From: Fischerella sp. CENA71 | Lineage (GTDB): Bacteria > Cyanobacteriota > Cyanobacteriia > Cyanobacteriales > Nostocaceae | DNA length: 64,000 nt | Direction: 5' to 3' | NCBI GenBank assembly: GCA_024239075.1 | Contig: JANBVI010000027.1 | Location: 310,001 to 374,000, forward strand | Shown here: positions 37,747 to 46,661 of the stretch, piece after piece | How positions within the stretch are numbered: position 1 is the first letter of the stretch | Layout: each line of letters starts with the position of its first letter | Program-made: the position numbers and the translations under genes | Notes under the pieces: generated by a model | What the model saw: only the letters and a program-made list of their open reading frames with translations | What the model was told of the DNA's origin: nothing | Database searches by the model: none

Positions 37747-38145
37747 TAATTTCTTAACTAAAACAATTCGGAAATGGGAATTTACTTGACTTGACCATCA
37801 ATAATCTTCCCACAGTACAGGAAACACGTAAAAGATAGAGATACTTAATATGCAAGGATACAGGCGAGCTTCCTACCCCTTCGGGGAAGGCTTCGCCAAC
37901 GGAGGAACTGAGTCGCAAAGCAATACGCTGCGCGATCGCTAACTTGCCAGATTACCTAGATTTGCAATCATGAGCCGAAATAAGCTAAATCTAATTATTA
38001 GTACTTCATCCTTCACCGTAGTTAATATTGACGAAATTTGGACAACAGGATGATTGCGAGTAAAAATAGGTAAATGACATACCGCATCTATAATTGAATT
38101 TGTTGAAATTGACTTGTTAATCAAAATACAGGTGGACAATCTCAT
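37747..38145. other. Intergenic region with GC-rich repeat
   Basis: 399 bp between diverging genes. 37869-37945 is a GC-rich dispersed repeat with a CCCC-TTC-GGGG hairpin, GGCTTCGCC strings and a GCGATCGC site; such blocks are typical of Nostocales intergenic DNA. The rest is AT rich and should hold two promoters. Confidence 0.5.
37869..37945. repeat. GC-rich dispersed repeat with hairpin
   Basis: Composition jumps from AT rich to GC rich, with GGCTTCGCC and a nested CCCCTTCGGGG hairpin ending at a HIP1-type GCGATCGC. Only one copy lies here, so family membership is inferred from genus knowledge. Confidence 0.5.
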
Positions 38146-38493
38146 ATGACAGGTAAAGGACAAGGATTTGGCTTTGGCTTAGGAAAAATGAAAGAACTAG
38201 CTGAAGCTTTTAAGAAAGCTCAACAGGTGCAAGAAGGAGCAAAGCGCCTTCAGGAAGAACTGGAGCAAATGGAAATTGAAGGCGAAGCTGGCAATGGTTT
38301 AGTGAAGGTAATAGTTAGTGGGAACCAAGAACCTAAGCGGGTAGAAATTTCTCCAGATGCCCTGAATGAAGGTGCAGAAGTACTTTCTGATCTAGTAGCT
38401 GCCGCCATGAAAGATGCTTATAACAAATCGACAGCAACAATGCGGGAACGCATGGAAGATTTGACAAGTGGGTTGGAACTTCCTGGGTTCTAG
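38146..38493 (+). CDS. YbaB/EbfC family nucleoid-associated protein
   Basis: 115 residues from ATG 38146, with AGGTGG upstream. Helical start ([21 protein letters not shown]), then the family core [23 protein letters not shown] and the [21 protein letters not shown] helix. Homologues form dimers that bind DNA and affect nucleoid structure. The [11 protein letters not shown] start is the cyanobacterial variant. It is followed 64 bp later by the LMW tyrosine phosphatase gene, with a hairpin repeat between. Confidence 0.92.
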   Translation: MTGKGQGFGFGLGKMKELAEAFKKAQQVQEGAKRLQEELEQMEIEGEAGNGLVKVIVSGNQEPKRVEISPDALNEGAEVLSDLVAAAMKDAYNKSTATMRERMEDLTSGLELPGF

Positions 38494-38500
38494 ACTTAAT

Positions 38501-38546
38501 AGTCGTTTGTCATTTGTCTTATTCTAATGACAAAGGACAAATGACT
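38501..38546 (+). repeat. GTCATTTGTC-type heptamer repeat hairpin
   Basis: AGTCGTTTGT pairs with ACAAATGACT (one G-U) around TATTCTAATG-like loop sequence. It is a member of the TTTGTC heptamer family seen again at 58276-58312, and may serve as the terminator of the YbaB gene. Confidence 0.6.
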
Positions 38547-38557
38547 ATATAATTTTT

Positions 38558-39067
38558 ATGCCTTACAAACTTTTGTTTGTCTGCCTAGGAAATATCTGCC
38601 GATCGCCTGCGGCAGAAAATATCATGAATTACTTGATCGAGCAGAATGGCTTAAGCGAATCTGCAACACAAACACTAGGCGATCGCATTATCTGTGACTC
38701 TGCTGGCACATCTAGCTATCACATCGGTAGCCCACCAGATCGACGCATGAGTGCTGCGGCACTGCAAAAACTAGGAATCAAACTTCGTGGTCGTGCTCGT
38801 CAGTTTCAAAAGTCGGACTTTCAAGACTTTGATTTGATCTTAGCTATGGATCGGGAAAATTATGACGATATTTTATCTCTTGATCCAACTGGACAATATC
38901 ACCACAAAGTAAATTTGATGTGTGACTTTTGTTCTCGGCATACTCTTAAAGAAGTTCCAGACCCCTATTATGGTGGTTCAGAGGGCTTCAATCAGGTAAT
39001 CGAACTACTCCTTGATGCTTGTGGAGGTCTGCTGCAATACGTTTGTAATCAAGAAAGGAGAAGCTAG
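38558..39067 (+). CDS. Low-molecular-weight protein tyrosine phosphatase
   Basis: 169 residues from ATG 38558. Catalytic P-loop CLGNICRSP (Cys9, Arg15), and the general-acid loop EVPDPYYGG near residue 130 with the catalytic Asp. DLILAMDREN is the family's middle motif. These enzymes dephosphorylate protein tyrosines; in polysaccharide loci they reverse Wzc/BY-kinase phosphorylation (Wzb). This one is 10 kb from the Wzc-like gene and is not in the same operon, so the pairing is only a possibility. The C-terminal tail past the core is about ten residues longer than usual. Confidence 0.92.
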   Translation: MPYKLLFVCLGNICRSPAAENIMNYLIEQNGLSESATQTLGDRIICDSAGTSSYHIGSPPDRRMSAAALQKLGIKLRGRARQFQKSDFQDFDLILAMDRENYDDILSLDPTGQYHHKVNLMCDFCSRHTLKEVPDPYYGGSEGFNQVIELLLDACGGLLQYVCNQERRS

Positions 39068-39390
39068 GAGGCAAGGAAGCAGACTCACTGAAAAAATTTC
39101 ACCGCCAAGCATGAAAATGGGCATTGGGCATCGGGAGTTGGGCATTGGGCATTTGTTATGGCTTATTCTCCTTTGTCCCCCTCGTCTCCCTTGTCCTTCT
39201 TTCCCTGTTCCCTGTTACTTCTCCCACTCTTCAATTCGGCAATTTGGCAAGTCTCAGCTTCTGAATACTGATATTTTTTTGATTGTGCAAGAGGTGTAGT
39301 AAAAGTCGCCCCGGCTAATAAGTCGGGGTTTTAGTTTTTCAAATTATATATAAATCGATCATTGTAAACTCAAGTGTGCAGGAGTAAAGT
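39068..39390. other. Intergenic region with GGGCATTGGGCAT repeat
   Basis: 323 bp between two rightward genes. 39118-39240 is low-complexity (GGGCATTGGGCATCGGG followed by pyrimidine-rich CTCCTTTGTCCCC-type strings), a form repeated at 42730-42862, 51545-51711 and 57733-57836. It opens frames that look like a gene but have no coding character. A terminator follows at 39309-39336. Confidence 0.6.
39309..39336 (+). terminator. Rho-independent terminator
   Basis: CCCCG pairs with CGGGG around GCTAATAAGT, followed by TTTTAGTTTTT. It lies 242 bp after the phosphatase stop and 55 bp before the GMC gene, and would isolate that gene's transcript. Confidence 0.7.
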
Positions 39391-40932
39391 ATGTCTCGTG
39401 TGCTAAATCGTCGTCGCTTTCTTCAAGCAACATTAGCAGCAACCGCAAGCATCGGTGTTTCTAATTTCCGTACATTTGCTTCTGGTGATGAAGAATCTGT
39501 TGAAGCGATTGTGATTGGAAGTGGTTTTGGTGGCGCTGTTGCCTCGTTGCGTCTTGGTGAAGCAGGTATTGAAACTATAGTACTAGAGCGGGGACGACGA
39601 TGGCCAATCACGAACACGGGTGATACTTTCTGCACATACCAAAAACCAGATGGTCGCTCTACCTGGCTCAGTCCAACTACAGTTATATTCAACAAGGTTC
39701 CGATTGATATTTACACAGGTGTCCTTGATATTAAAGTAGGCAATGGCATCACCGTCTACCGAGGAGCAGGAGTTGGGGGTGGTTCACTTGTCTACAATGC
39801 TGTTTCCTATCAGCCAAGTCGAGAAACTTTCTACCAAGTCTTTCCCAACAATATTGATTATGACGAACTCGATCGCATCTATTATCCACGAGTCCGTTCT
39901 ATTCTCCAACCGTCCCCCATACCAGACGATATCCTCCAAACAAACTATTATTTGTCTACTCGCACCTTCCTAGAATTAGCAGCCAAAGCTAATCTTAAAG
40001 GTCGCAAGCTTGATATTGCGGTTGATTGGGATATCGTTCGTCAGGAAATTGCAGGTCAAAAAGTACCCTCCGCCATCACAGGTCAAGTCTATTACGGTAT
40101 CAATAGCGGTGCAAAAAATAGTTTAGATCGTAATTACCTCAGCATGGCAGAAGCCACTGGTTACGTTGAAATTCGACCTTTGCATGTAGTAACTTCCATA
40201 GAAGAAACAAATGGGCGTTTCCGTATCGTGTGCAATCAAATTACTGAACAAGGGGCTGTAATTACCCAAAAATCCTTTATTTGTACCTATTTGTTTTTAG
40301 CAGCTGGTTCAATTGGCACTACTGAACTTTTGTTACGCGCCCAAAACAATCGTACTCTCAATCGCCTCAATAATCAGGTAGGGAAATTTTGGGGTACTAA
40401 CTGCGACGCCGTCAGTCCAATAATTTGCAATACTCCCACTAACCCTAAACAAGGTGGCCCAGCAGCAGCAGTCATTGACTATCTTGATAATCCGATTGCA
40501 CCAGTCATTATCGAGCAAGTTCCTTTCCCCATCGTGCCAGAAGGTGTAATTACTCCTCTTGGTTTAGGTATTGCCAAGCCGGAAGGTTATCTCACCTATA
40601 ATACTTCTACTCAGTCTGCTGATTTATTCTGGCCTAGCCAGTCAAATAACAATCGAAAAATTGCCTTGGCTTATCAGTATGCTTACCGAGAAATTAATCA
40701 AGCCAATGGTACAAAAGTAGCTGCATTACCTGACTTTAGCAGTACAGGTCATCCTCTTGGCGGTGCAACTCTCGGTGCTGTATGTAACGACTACGGCAGA
40801 GTTTACGGCTATGCTAATTTATTTGTTGTTGATGGTTCCCTCATCCCAGGTTCGACAGCCTGCGCTAACCCTTCACTCACGATCGCAGCTTTAGCAGAAC
40901 GAAGCATGGATAGGTTTTTGAATCGCCAGTAA
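39391..40932 (+). CDS. Tat-exported GMC-family FAD oxidoreductase (cholesterol-oxidase-like)
   Basis: 513 residues from ATG 39391, with AGGAGTAAAG upstream. A twin-arginine signal NRRRFLQATLAATAS (residues 6-20) sends the folded flavoprotein out. FAD site AIVIGSGFGGAVASLRLGEAG (GSGFGG 43-48), then ITVYRGAGVGGGSLVYNAV, which matches the flavin-contact loop of cholesterol oxidases. The C-terminus SSTGHPLGGATLGAV holds the catalytic His, then VVDGSLIPGSTACANPSLTIAALAE. It would oxidise an alcohol with O2 or another acceptor in the periplasm; substrate unknown (sterol-like or other hydroxylated compounds). Confidence 0.9.
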   Translation: MSRVLNRRRFLQATLAATASIGVSNFRTFASGDEESVEAIVIGSGFGGAVASLRLGEAGIETIVLERGRRWPITNTGDTFCTYQKPDGRSTWLSPTTVIFNKVPIDIYTGVLDIKVGNGITVYRGAGVGGGSLVYNAVSYQPSRETFYQVFPNNIDYDELDRIYYPRVRSILQPSPIPDDILQTNYYLSTRTFLELAAKANLKGRKLDIAVDWDIVRQEIAGQKVPSAITGQVYYGINSGAKNSLDRNYLSMAEATGYVEIRPLHVVTSIEETNGRFRIVCNQITEQGAVITQKSFICTYLFLAAGSIGTTELLLRAQNNRTLNRLNNQVGKFWGTNCDAVSPIICNTPTNPKQGGPAAAVIDYLDNPIAPVIIEQVPFPIVPEGVITPLGLGIAKPEGYLTYNTSTQSADLFWPSQSNNNRKIALAYQYAYREINQANGTKVAALPDFSSTGHPLGGATLGAVCNDYGRVYGYANLFVVDGSLIPGSTACANPSLTIAALAERSMDRFLNRQ

Positions 40933-40972
40933 GATTAACTTTTCACTTTTCTTTTAAGGATGGGTTCACTGT

Positions 40973-41085
40973 CAATACGGTTCGGTTAAGAATTTTTCGT
41001 CATGATTTGGGCATGTAGAGACGTGCCATGGCACGTCTCTACAGGGTTTAGATGCCAATCGATTTGTCTTATCCGAACCGTATTG
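40973..41085. mobile_element. MITE-like element with 10-bp target duplication
   Basis: 113 bp bounded by 19-bp terminal inverted repeats (CAATACGGTTCGGTTAAGA at 40973-40991; 41067-41085 matches it in inverse at 18 of 19 positions) and flanked by identical 10-bp direct repeats GGTTCACTGT (40963-40972 and 41086-41095). A perfect 28-bp palindrome containing GACGTGCCATGGCACGTC lies inside (41015-41042). There is no coding capacity, so movement would need a transposase in trans. Confidence 0.85.
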
Positions 41086-41248
41086 GGTTCACTGTTGCCT
41101 GTTTCCCTTGTGTGTACACTCTAGCTGGGGTTGGGGAGAAACCCTGCAACGCAGTGGCTCCAAAATCCAAAATCGAATGACTATTGGGTAATTCTTCATC
41201 GCCAACCAATACAATAATCTGAATATCTACATATCTCAAAAGGCTAAG

Positions 41249-42289
41249 ATGCGGGCGTTATTGTCTGGATATTACGGGAAAGGAAATGGTGGCGATGAGG
41301 CTTTGTTGGCAACGCTACTGCAAATGTTACCATCTGATGTCACACCAGTGGTTCTTTCTGGCAATCCAGAGGAAACACGAAATCGCTATGGCGTAGAAGC
41401 TTATGAACGCATGGCTTTTCCGAGCTTAATCAAAGGTTTGCGTTCTTGTGATGCTTTAATTTGGGGTGGCGGTAGTTTAATCCAAGATGCCACTAGTGCC
41501 ATCAGCCCATTTTATTATGGGACGATGATGAGCGTAGCTCAAAAAATGGGCTTAAAAACAGTGGCTTGGGCGCAGGGTATTGGCCCTTTACATCGTCGGC
41601 TGACACGTTGGTTAGCCCGACAAACTTTTGCAGGTTGTACACAAGTAAGTGTACGCGATCGCGCTTCGGCCAGTTTACTGTCTGATTGGCAAATTCCCCA
41701 CATCCTCGCACCCGATCCGGTGTGGGCGTTACAATCCAAACCAGTTCCCGGACTATGGAATTTATCAGCACCGAGAGTTGCTGTCACATTGCGATCGCAT
41801 CCCCAACTTACCCCAACTCGCCTGAGTCATCTAACTCGCGCCTTGGTAGATTTTCAAAAAGCTACGCAGACTTTTATCGTGCTGCTACCTTTCCAAAAGG
41901 CCCAAGATTTGAGTCTTGCCCAAGCAATTCAACCAGCACTCAGGGATGTTAGTCAAATTCTCTGCTTAGAAGAACCACAACTTTTAAAAGGTGTATTTCG
42001 CGGAATTGAAATGGCGATCGGAATGCGTTTGCACAGTTTAATCATGGCAGCTAGCGAAGGTTGTCGCTGTTTTGCTTTGAGTTATGATCCAAAAGTTAAC
42101 CGTTTGATGGAAGATTTAGATATGCCGGGGTGGGATTTGGCAAATTTACCAGATGACCCCAATGTTATTAGTAAAACTTGGATTGAGCATTACGCTAATG
42201 GTGATCCATTGTCATCAGAAAAAATCCAGTTTCTAGTAGACAGGGCGCTAATTCATCGTGAAGTATTGCACAAAGCCCTAAATCAGTGA
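41249..42289 (+). CDS. csaB: Polysaccharide pyruvyl transferase CsaB
   Basis: 346 residues from ATG 41249. N-terminus LLSGYYGKGNGGDEALLATLL and the central LIWGGGSLIQDATSAISPFYYG are typical of CsaB. VAWAQGIGPLHRRLTRWL and the C-terminal GMRLHSLIMAASEGCRCFALSYDPK (His for substrate) complete the pattern. CsaB adds ketal-linked pyruvate to cell-wall polysaccharide, creating the charged ligand that SLH domains recognise. The gene follows the MITE by 163 bp and is followed by a tRNA; an SLH-domain surface protein gene lies 600 bp downstream on the other strand, which makes a functional link attractive. Confidence 0.9.
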   Translation: MRALLSGYYGKGNGGDEALLATLLQMLPSDVTPVVLSGNPEETRNRYGVEAYERMAFPSLIKGLRSCDALIWGGGSLIQDATSAISPFYYGTMMSVAQKMGLKTVAWAQGIGPLHRRLTRWLARQTFAGCTQVSVRDRASASLLSDWQIPHILAPDPVWALQSKPVPGLWNLSAPRVAVTLRSHPQLTPTRLSHLTRALVDFQKATQTFIVLLPFQKAQDLSLAQAIQPALRDVSQILCLEEPQLLKGVFRGIEMAIGMRLHSLIMAASEGCRCFALSYDPKVNRLMEDLDMPGWDLANLPDDPNVISKTWIEHYANGDPLSSEKIQFLVDRALIHREVLHKALNQ

Positions 42290-42349
42290 ATAGTTATCAG
42301 TTATCAGTAAACATTGATAACAGTTAATTGTTCACTGTTAACTGAAATA

Positions 42350-42421
42350 AGCCGATGGCGGGATTTGAACCCGCGACCGCTCGATTACGAATCGAGTGCT
42401 CTACCACTGAGCCACATCGGC
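42350..42421 (-). tRNA. trnT: tRNA-Thr (anticodon CGU)
   Basis: Complete cloverleaf on the minus strand: acceptor GCCGATG/CATCGGC (42415-42421 with 42351-42357), D-arm GGCTCAGTGGTAGAGC, anticodon stem CTCGA/TCGAG with loop TTCGTAA giving anticodon CGU (decodes ACG, Thr), TPsiC GGTTCAAATCC. Length 72 nt including discriminator base; CCA is not encoded. Confidence 0.95.
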
Positions 42422-42455
42422 ACAAACAGTCTATAATTATAGCATCTTTCATCTC

Positions 42456-42746
42456 ATGGTACAACCAGACCCGGAAAACCATCCATCCCAAAGATCAGTT
42501 AACCCAGAACAATACGCTCGTCTCAAAGCAGAAATTGCAGCCCCCTATCGCAACATACGTAAATTTATTTACATTGCCGGTGGTGCTTCGGGTTTTATTG
42601 GTGCATTTGTCTTCTTCTTTCAAGTATTAGCTGGACGCAATCTTGAGACAGCTTTACCCAATTTTGCACTACAACTTGGAGTCATTGGTATAGCAGTCTT
42701 TTTGTGGCGCTGGGAAAGTAGGGGAAAGGGGAAAGGGGAAAGGTGA
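42456..42746 (+). CDS. DUF3493-family membrane protein
   Basis: 96 residues from ATG 42456. The family core is visible: NPEQYARLKAEIAAPYRNIRK, then a hydrophobic stretch with two spans (FIYIAGGASGFIGAFVFFFQ and FALQLGVIGIAVFLW). Members of this family occur in thylakoid membranes of cyanobacteria and plants (LPA3-related) with roles in photosystem assembly suggested. The C-terminal RGKGKGER is encoded by a GGGGAAAGGGGAAAGG repeat, so the natural end may be altered. It starts 35 bp from the tRNA gene on the opposite strand. Confidence 0.8.
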   Translation: MVQPDPENHPSQRSVNPEQYARLKAEIAAPYRNIRKFIYIAGGASGFIGAFVFFFQVLAGRNLETALPNFALQLGVIGIAVFLWRWESRGKGKGER

Positions 42747-42863
42747 AAGAGGAAAGTTAATTTAGGATATTGTTATAGTTTTCTAATCCTTAATTCCCAA
42801 TCCCCATTGCCCCTTATCCCCAGAGGGGACCCCGCCTTCCCCAATTCCCAATCCCCAATTTCT

Positions 42864-44645
42864 CTACTGCACTGTCACCAAATAAGGTGAGGAAACAGCT
42901 TGAACTTGTCCAGCGTTAACCAATGCTTGGTAAACAAAGGCAGCTACTTCTGCCCTAGTTGCTTGACGGTTGGGATTTAGTTGTTTAGCGTTTGGATAAT
43001 TTACTACTAACCCTTTTGCAGTTGCTGCTGCTACTTGACCAGTAGCATAACTAGGTATTTGGGCAGCATCTGAGTAGAAGGAAAGCACATTCTGGTTATT
43101 CGCAGTTAAATTCAAACCACTGGATAAGGAGACAAGCGCCTGTACTCGCGGAATTTGTTGTTGTGGTTTAAAGGTGCGATCAGGATAACCAGAGACAAAA
43201 CCCAATCTATACGCATTTCTGATGGCATCATAAGCCCAGAATTTGCTATTTACATCGTTGAAGTTAGTAGCTTCGCGTTTCGGTTGAGTTTGAGCAAAGG
43301 CTTTAGTGACGATCGCAGCAAATTGAGCGCGTGTGACAGGATCATTGGGTTTAAAAGTCCCATCAGGGAAACCAGCAATAATATTCTTAGCTGCTAAAGC
43401 TTCGATGTAGGTTTTAGCCCAATAGCTAGCTGTGACATCTTTGAAATTGCCAGTGGCTACGTTAACAGTAGAGGCAACAAATTCAACTGAACCAGCGATT
43501 TTCTTGGTATCAATATCATTACCAACAGCCAAGATTTTAATAGTTTTGGTGGCGTTGTTGAGATCATAGCGAGTATTACTACGAATCAAATTACCACCAG
43601 GGCTGTTGCTTGTACCAAGATCGGGTGCAGCATTGATAGTTGCTACCACACCATCTCGTTTATTACCCTGAATAATATTCTTACGCAGGATTGGTTTGGC
43701 TGTGTCGTTGATGTAAATACCGTCTTGGTTGCCGATAATCTGGTTTCCTTCTACTAAAGGTGTAGAAGTACCACCAATTGCCAAGCCAAAACCAGTGTCT
43801 TCAAACACGTTATTCCGAATGACTCCCGCAGCAGTTTTTGCTACAGAAATTCCGTTACCTGTGTTTTTGACAAAGATGTTGTTTTCGATTGTGGGAGTGC
43901 CTTTACCAGTGACAAAAATGCCATCTCTGACGCTATTAGTAAATACGCTGTTGGTAATTGTGGGATTAGTTGATTCTACCCATACAGCAGTACCACGACT
44001 ATCTGGATTGGTAACTGTGACTCCTGAAATTGTGCTATTGTTTTCAGTCTTGATCGTCACATTTTGACTAGCAAATGTCGGACTGACATACTTTCCACTA
44101 CCGACAATCACTACCCCTTGACCTCTGGTAGTTTGATCGCCTCGTAAAGTCACACCCTGCTTAATTGTAAGTGGGAAGACTTCTCCACTTTCTTTGTTAT
44201 AAGTACCAGGTGCTAGTTGAATAGTTGTACCTGGTTGGGCTTGACTCAGAGCATAGGTAATAGTTTTATAGGGCTGGGCTTGTGATGTACCAGCACCAGC
44301 GCCATCTGAGCCATTGGTAGGATTAACGTAAACAATGTTTCCTGTTACAGGAACTGTTGTTCCTTGAGTTGTATTTTGAATGTCTGTTTGAGTTGTGTTC
44401 TGATTTCCTGTTTGAGTTGTATTCTGAATTTTGATCTGAGTTGTATTTTGATTTCCTGTTTGAGTTGTGTTCTGATTGTTTATTTGAGTAGTATCAGCAT
44501 TTACCACAACAGGCAAAAGCAGAGAACTACTAGATAGTAACAACAAAGTGGTGAGTGCTACAGGCACTCGTATGGTAGTGCAAAGGTTTTTACCAACAAC
44601 AGAGCGAATATTTTTTTGTTGAATAGGAAAACCCTGATGTTTCAT
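42864..44645 (-). CDS. Surface protein: DUF1565-like beta-helix plus three SLH domains
   Basis: 593 residues from ATG 44645. Signal peptide with core VPVALTTLLLLSSSSLLL (about 28-45) and cleavage near VVVNA. Residues 52-92 are a low-complexity string of eight-residue QNTTQ repeats; the DNA unit repeats too. Residues 100-390 form a right-handed parallel beta-helix (DUF1565-like start VYVNPTNGSDGAGAG, then many N-x-I-x-x-N repeats). Three SLH domains follow: about 398-445 (FKDVTASYWAKTYI), 460-507 (FNDVNSKFWAYDAI) and 521-580 (ATRAEVAAFVYQALV). SLH domains anchor proteins to pyruvylated cell-wall polymers in many bacteria; CsaB, encoded 600 bp away, makes that pyruvate. Function of the helix part unknown. 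Confidence 0.88.
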   Translation of the reverse strand: MKHQGFPIQQKNIRSVVGKNLCTTIRVPVALTTLLLLSSSSLLLPVVVNADTTQINNQNTTQTGNQNTTQIKIQNTTQTGNQNTTQTDIQNTTQGTTVPVTGNIVYVNPTNGSDGAGAGTSQAQPYKTITYALSQAQPGTTIQLAPGTYNKESGEVFPLTIKQGVTLRGDQTTRGQGVVIVGSGKYVSPTFASQNVTIKTENNSTISGVTVTNPDSRGTAVWVESTNPTITNSVFTNSVRDGIFVTGKGTPTIENNIFVKNTGNGISVAKTAAGVIRNNVFEDTGFGLAIGGTSTPLVEGNQIIGNQDGIYINDTAKPILRKNIIQGNKRDGVVATINAAPDLGTSNSPGGNLIRSNTRYDLNNATKTIKILAVGNDIDTKKIAGSVEFVASTVNVATGNFKDVTASYWAKTYIEALAAKNIIAGFPDGTFKPNDPVTRAQFAAIVTKAFAQTQPKREATNFNDVNSKFWAYDAIRNAYRLGFVSGYPDRTFKPQQQIPRVQALVSLSSGLNLTANNQNVLSFYSDAAQIPSYATGQVAAATAKGLVVNYPNAKQLNPNRQATRAEVAAFVYQALVNAGQVQAVSSPYLVTVQ

Positions 44646-45767
44646 AATTTATTTATTACGTTTGTGATGTGCTGATTTACCGCATGTTTAGAAATGTGTC
44701 AATTGCAGCCAGACCATTTTACTAAACACATGCAAAACTATAGCCGATGACACGTACATTTGCAGCTGAGTTCCCATGCAAAGTTTAATTTCTGTTTTGC
44801 AAACTCAGCCAAGATGTACAAGAATGAGATACACGGAAACTTAGCGCTAGCAAGCATTTGAGCGTTTATTGCTAGCAGAATTTTAGTTACACTTAGATTA
44901 AGCGATCGCCTTTCTTGTAGAGAATATCTAGAGAATATCTATACTCTTGTACTATATCAACTTGCCGTAAACACGCTTAGTATCGTGTATCCTTAGCAAA
45001 AATTATGTATATGAAAGTATCAGTACTTAAATTTTAAAACTTAACATTAGTACATAACCAGAAACACAAATAGATAAAAAATAAAAAAAATATGAGGAAA
45101 TCAAAAAAATTAAAATTTTCTGCAAAACTAAGAATTGTTCAAACGGGGTCAGCTGATATAAAGACCCTGAATATAAACCATGATATTTAAAAGGAGTCAA
45201 AATTATTTAAAGACTCGCAGTAAAATAAAACTCACAATGTTCTAAGCGTCGGGTAGTAGCTTTATACTCCTGGCGCTTTTAACTTGTCATTGGTCACCCG
45301 ATTTTAGATTTTGGATTAGGGTATGTAACGTAGTGGAATGAAGAATCTCACAGATGTTTCGCTTCGCTAAACATGACGTTTTAAATATTTATGCAAGAGG
45401 TCTACTTATTACTGAAAAAAAATGGAAGCCTACAAGATGTGTAAAGCTTCCAGTGAATGTTTGTTGTTTAAAGAGCAACTTTAAAACTAGGTATAACCCT
45501 AACAAGGAGGAGTAGGATTATTGAAAGAGAAGCGAAATATAGCCATAAATTCTACCAGCCACAAAAGCTACAAAAATGATCTAACTATTACTTTTTATTT
45601 TTCTGTTACTTAGTTGTATTGAGTATTAACTTATTTTAGAGAAATCAACATCCACCACAATGTTGTCACTCTTGTAAGTAATATTTAAACTTGAACAGAA
45701 AAATAACCACCAATAGTAATAGCTTTAGGTAATACCGTTTCTTTGTGAAGCTGCGCCAAATTCTTCT

Positions 45768-45875
45768 CTTCGTGTTCTTTGCGTCTTACCCTGCGGGTAG
45801 GCGCGTCAGCGACTTCTGCAAGTAGCCGCAGAAGCGTCTATGTGGTTCGTTTTTATTTCTTGCGCGTCAGCGCAT
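45768..45875. repeat. GC-rich dispersed repeat with nested hairpins
   Basis: Contains TACCC-TGC-GGGTA and CTTCTGC...GCAGAAG hairpins, flanked by TCTTCGTGTTCTTTGCGTCTT and GTGGTTCGTTTTT strings, the pattern of Nostocales intergenic repeats. No frame. Confidence 0.55.
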
Positions 45876-46322
45876 CTTCATACAGAATTGGTATAATAAT
45901 CATTCTTGTTTGGTAATTCCACAAGTTCAGTTAAGTTTTTTATCAACCCAAGCCTTGTTTAGCAAGATTGGGTGGAATATCTAGTTATCTAGCGTTAGCA
46001 ACTGAACTGTACTATTTGATAATTTCGCCTATTCAAAAATAAGTCTTGATTTTACAATCATAAATAATTCTTCATTTATTTTCTCCTGAATATTTACTTA
46101 TTAGATAAATTAGATATCTAAGTTATTATTTATAATGTATAAAAATAAATCATATTTGCTCTGCCAAAATGGCATATTATTTTGTAGCAAGTACTGAGAA
46201 TTTAGATTTTATTGAGATTTATAATAAGGTATATTTATATTTGCCACTAGCTTTTCATACCGCCAATAAATTTATTTATTAGCTAATATCTAAAGTCAGA
46301 TAAATTTCACCAGGAAAGCAAA

Positions 46323-46352
46323 TGTATAGACGTGCCATGGCGCGTCTATACA
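46323..46352. repeat. 30-bp GTATAGACGTGCCATGG palindrome
   Basis: Near-perfect palindrome with one G-U pair (TGTATAGACG...CGTCTATACA). Same family as the 28-bp palindrome inside the 40973-41085 element and the GACGCG hairpins at 53404-53463 and 63131-63160. Confidence 0.75.
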
Positions 46353-46661
46353 AACCAATCTGTGGGTGAAATATCGGTCATACCCACCATTCACCAGCTG
46401 TATCCTTGAAGAAGTCGAGAATATTTTATATGTAGAGGCGCATATTCATACGCCCCTACTATCTGCATCTGTAGCCTGATTCCAACGAAAAGATATTAAA
46501 TCTTTTCAAGAGTTATAAATTATCAGTTATCAGTGAATTCCCATAATTAAAACTGGGGAATTAAAACAACAAATTTGTATTTTTCTACCTAAATAAATCT
46601 AATAGCACCAGATAATTTAAAATCTGATAACTGATCAGCCTGCCATAACATAGATTGTTAA

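Noticed and set aside
39012-39299. 95-codon frame over the GGGCATTGGGCAT repeat
   Set aside because: Low-complexity repeat DNA with no protein-like composition, overlapping the phosphatase end.
42355-42630. A rightward frame starting MAGFEPATARLRIECSTTEPHR
   Set aside because: The start lies on the complement of tRNA-Thr, a well-known spurious frame; no family signal beyond it, and it overlaps the real DUF3493 gene.
44340-44495. Possible CRISPR-like or satellite repeat in the SLH gene start
   Set aside because: The short repeats are in frame and encode QNTTQ units of one protein; there are no spacers.
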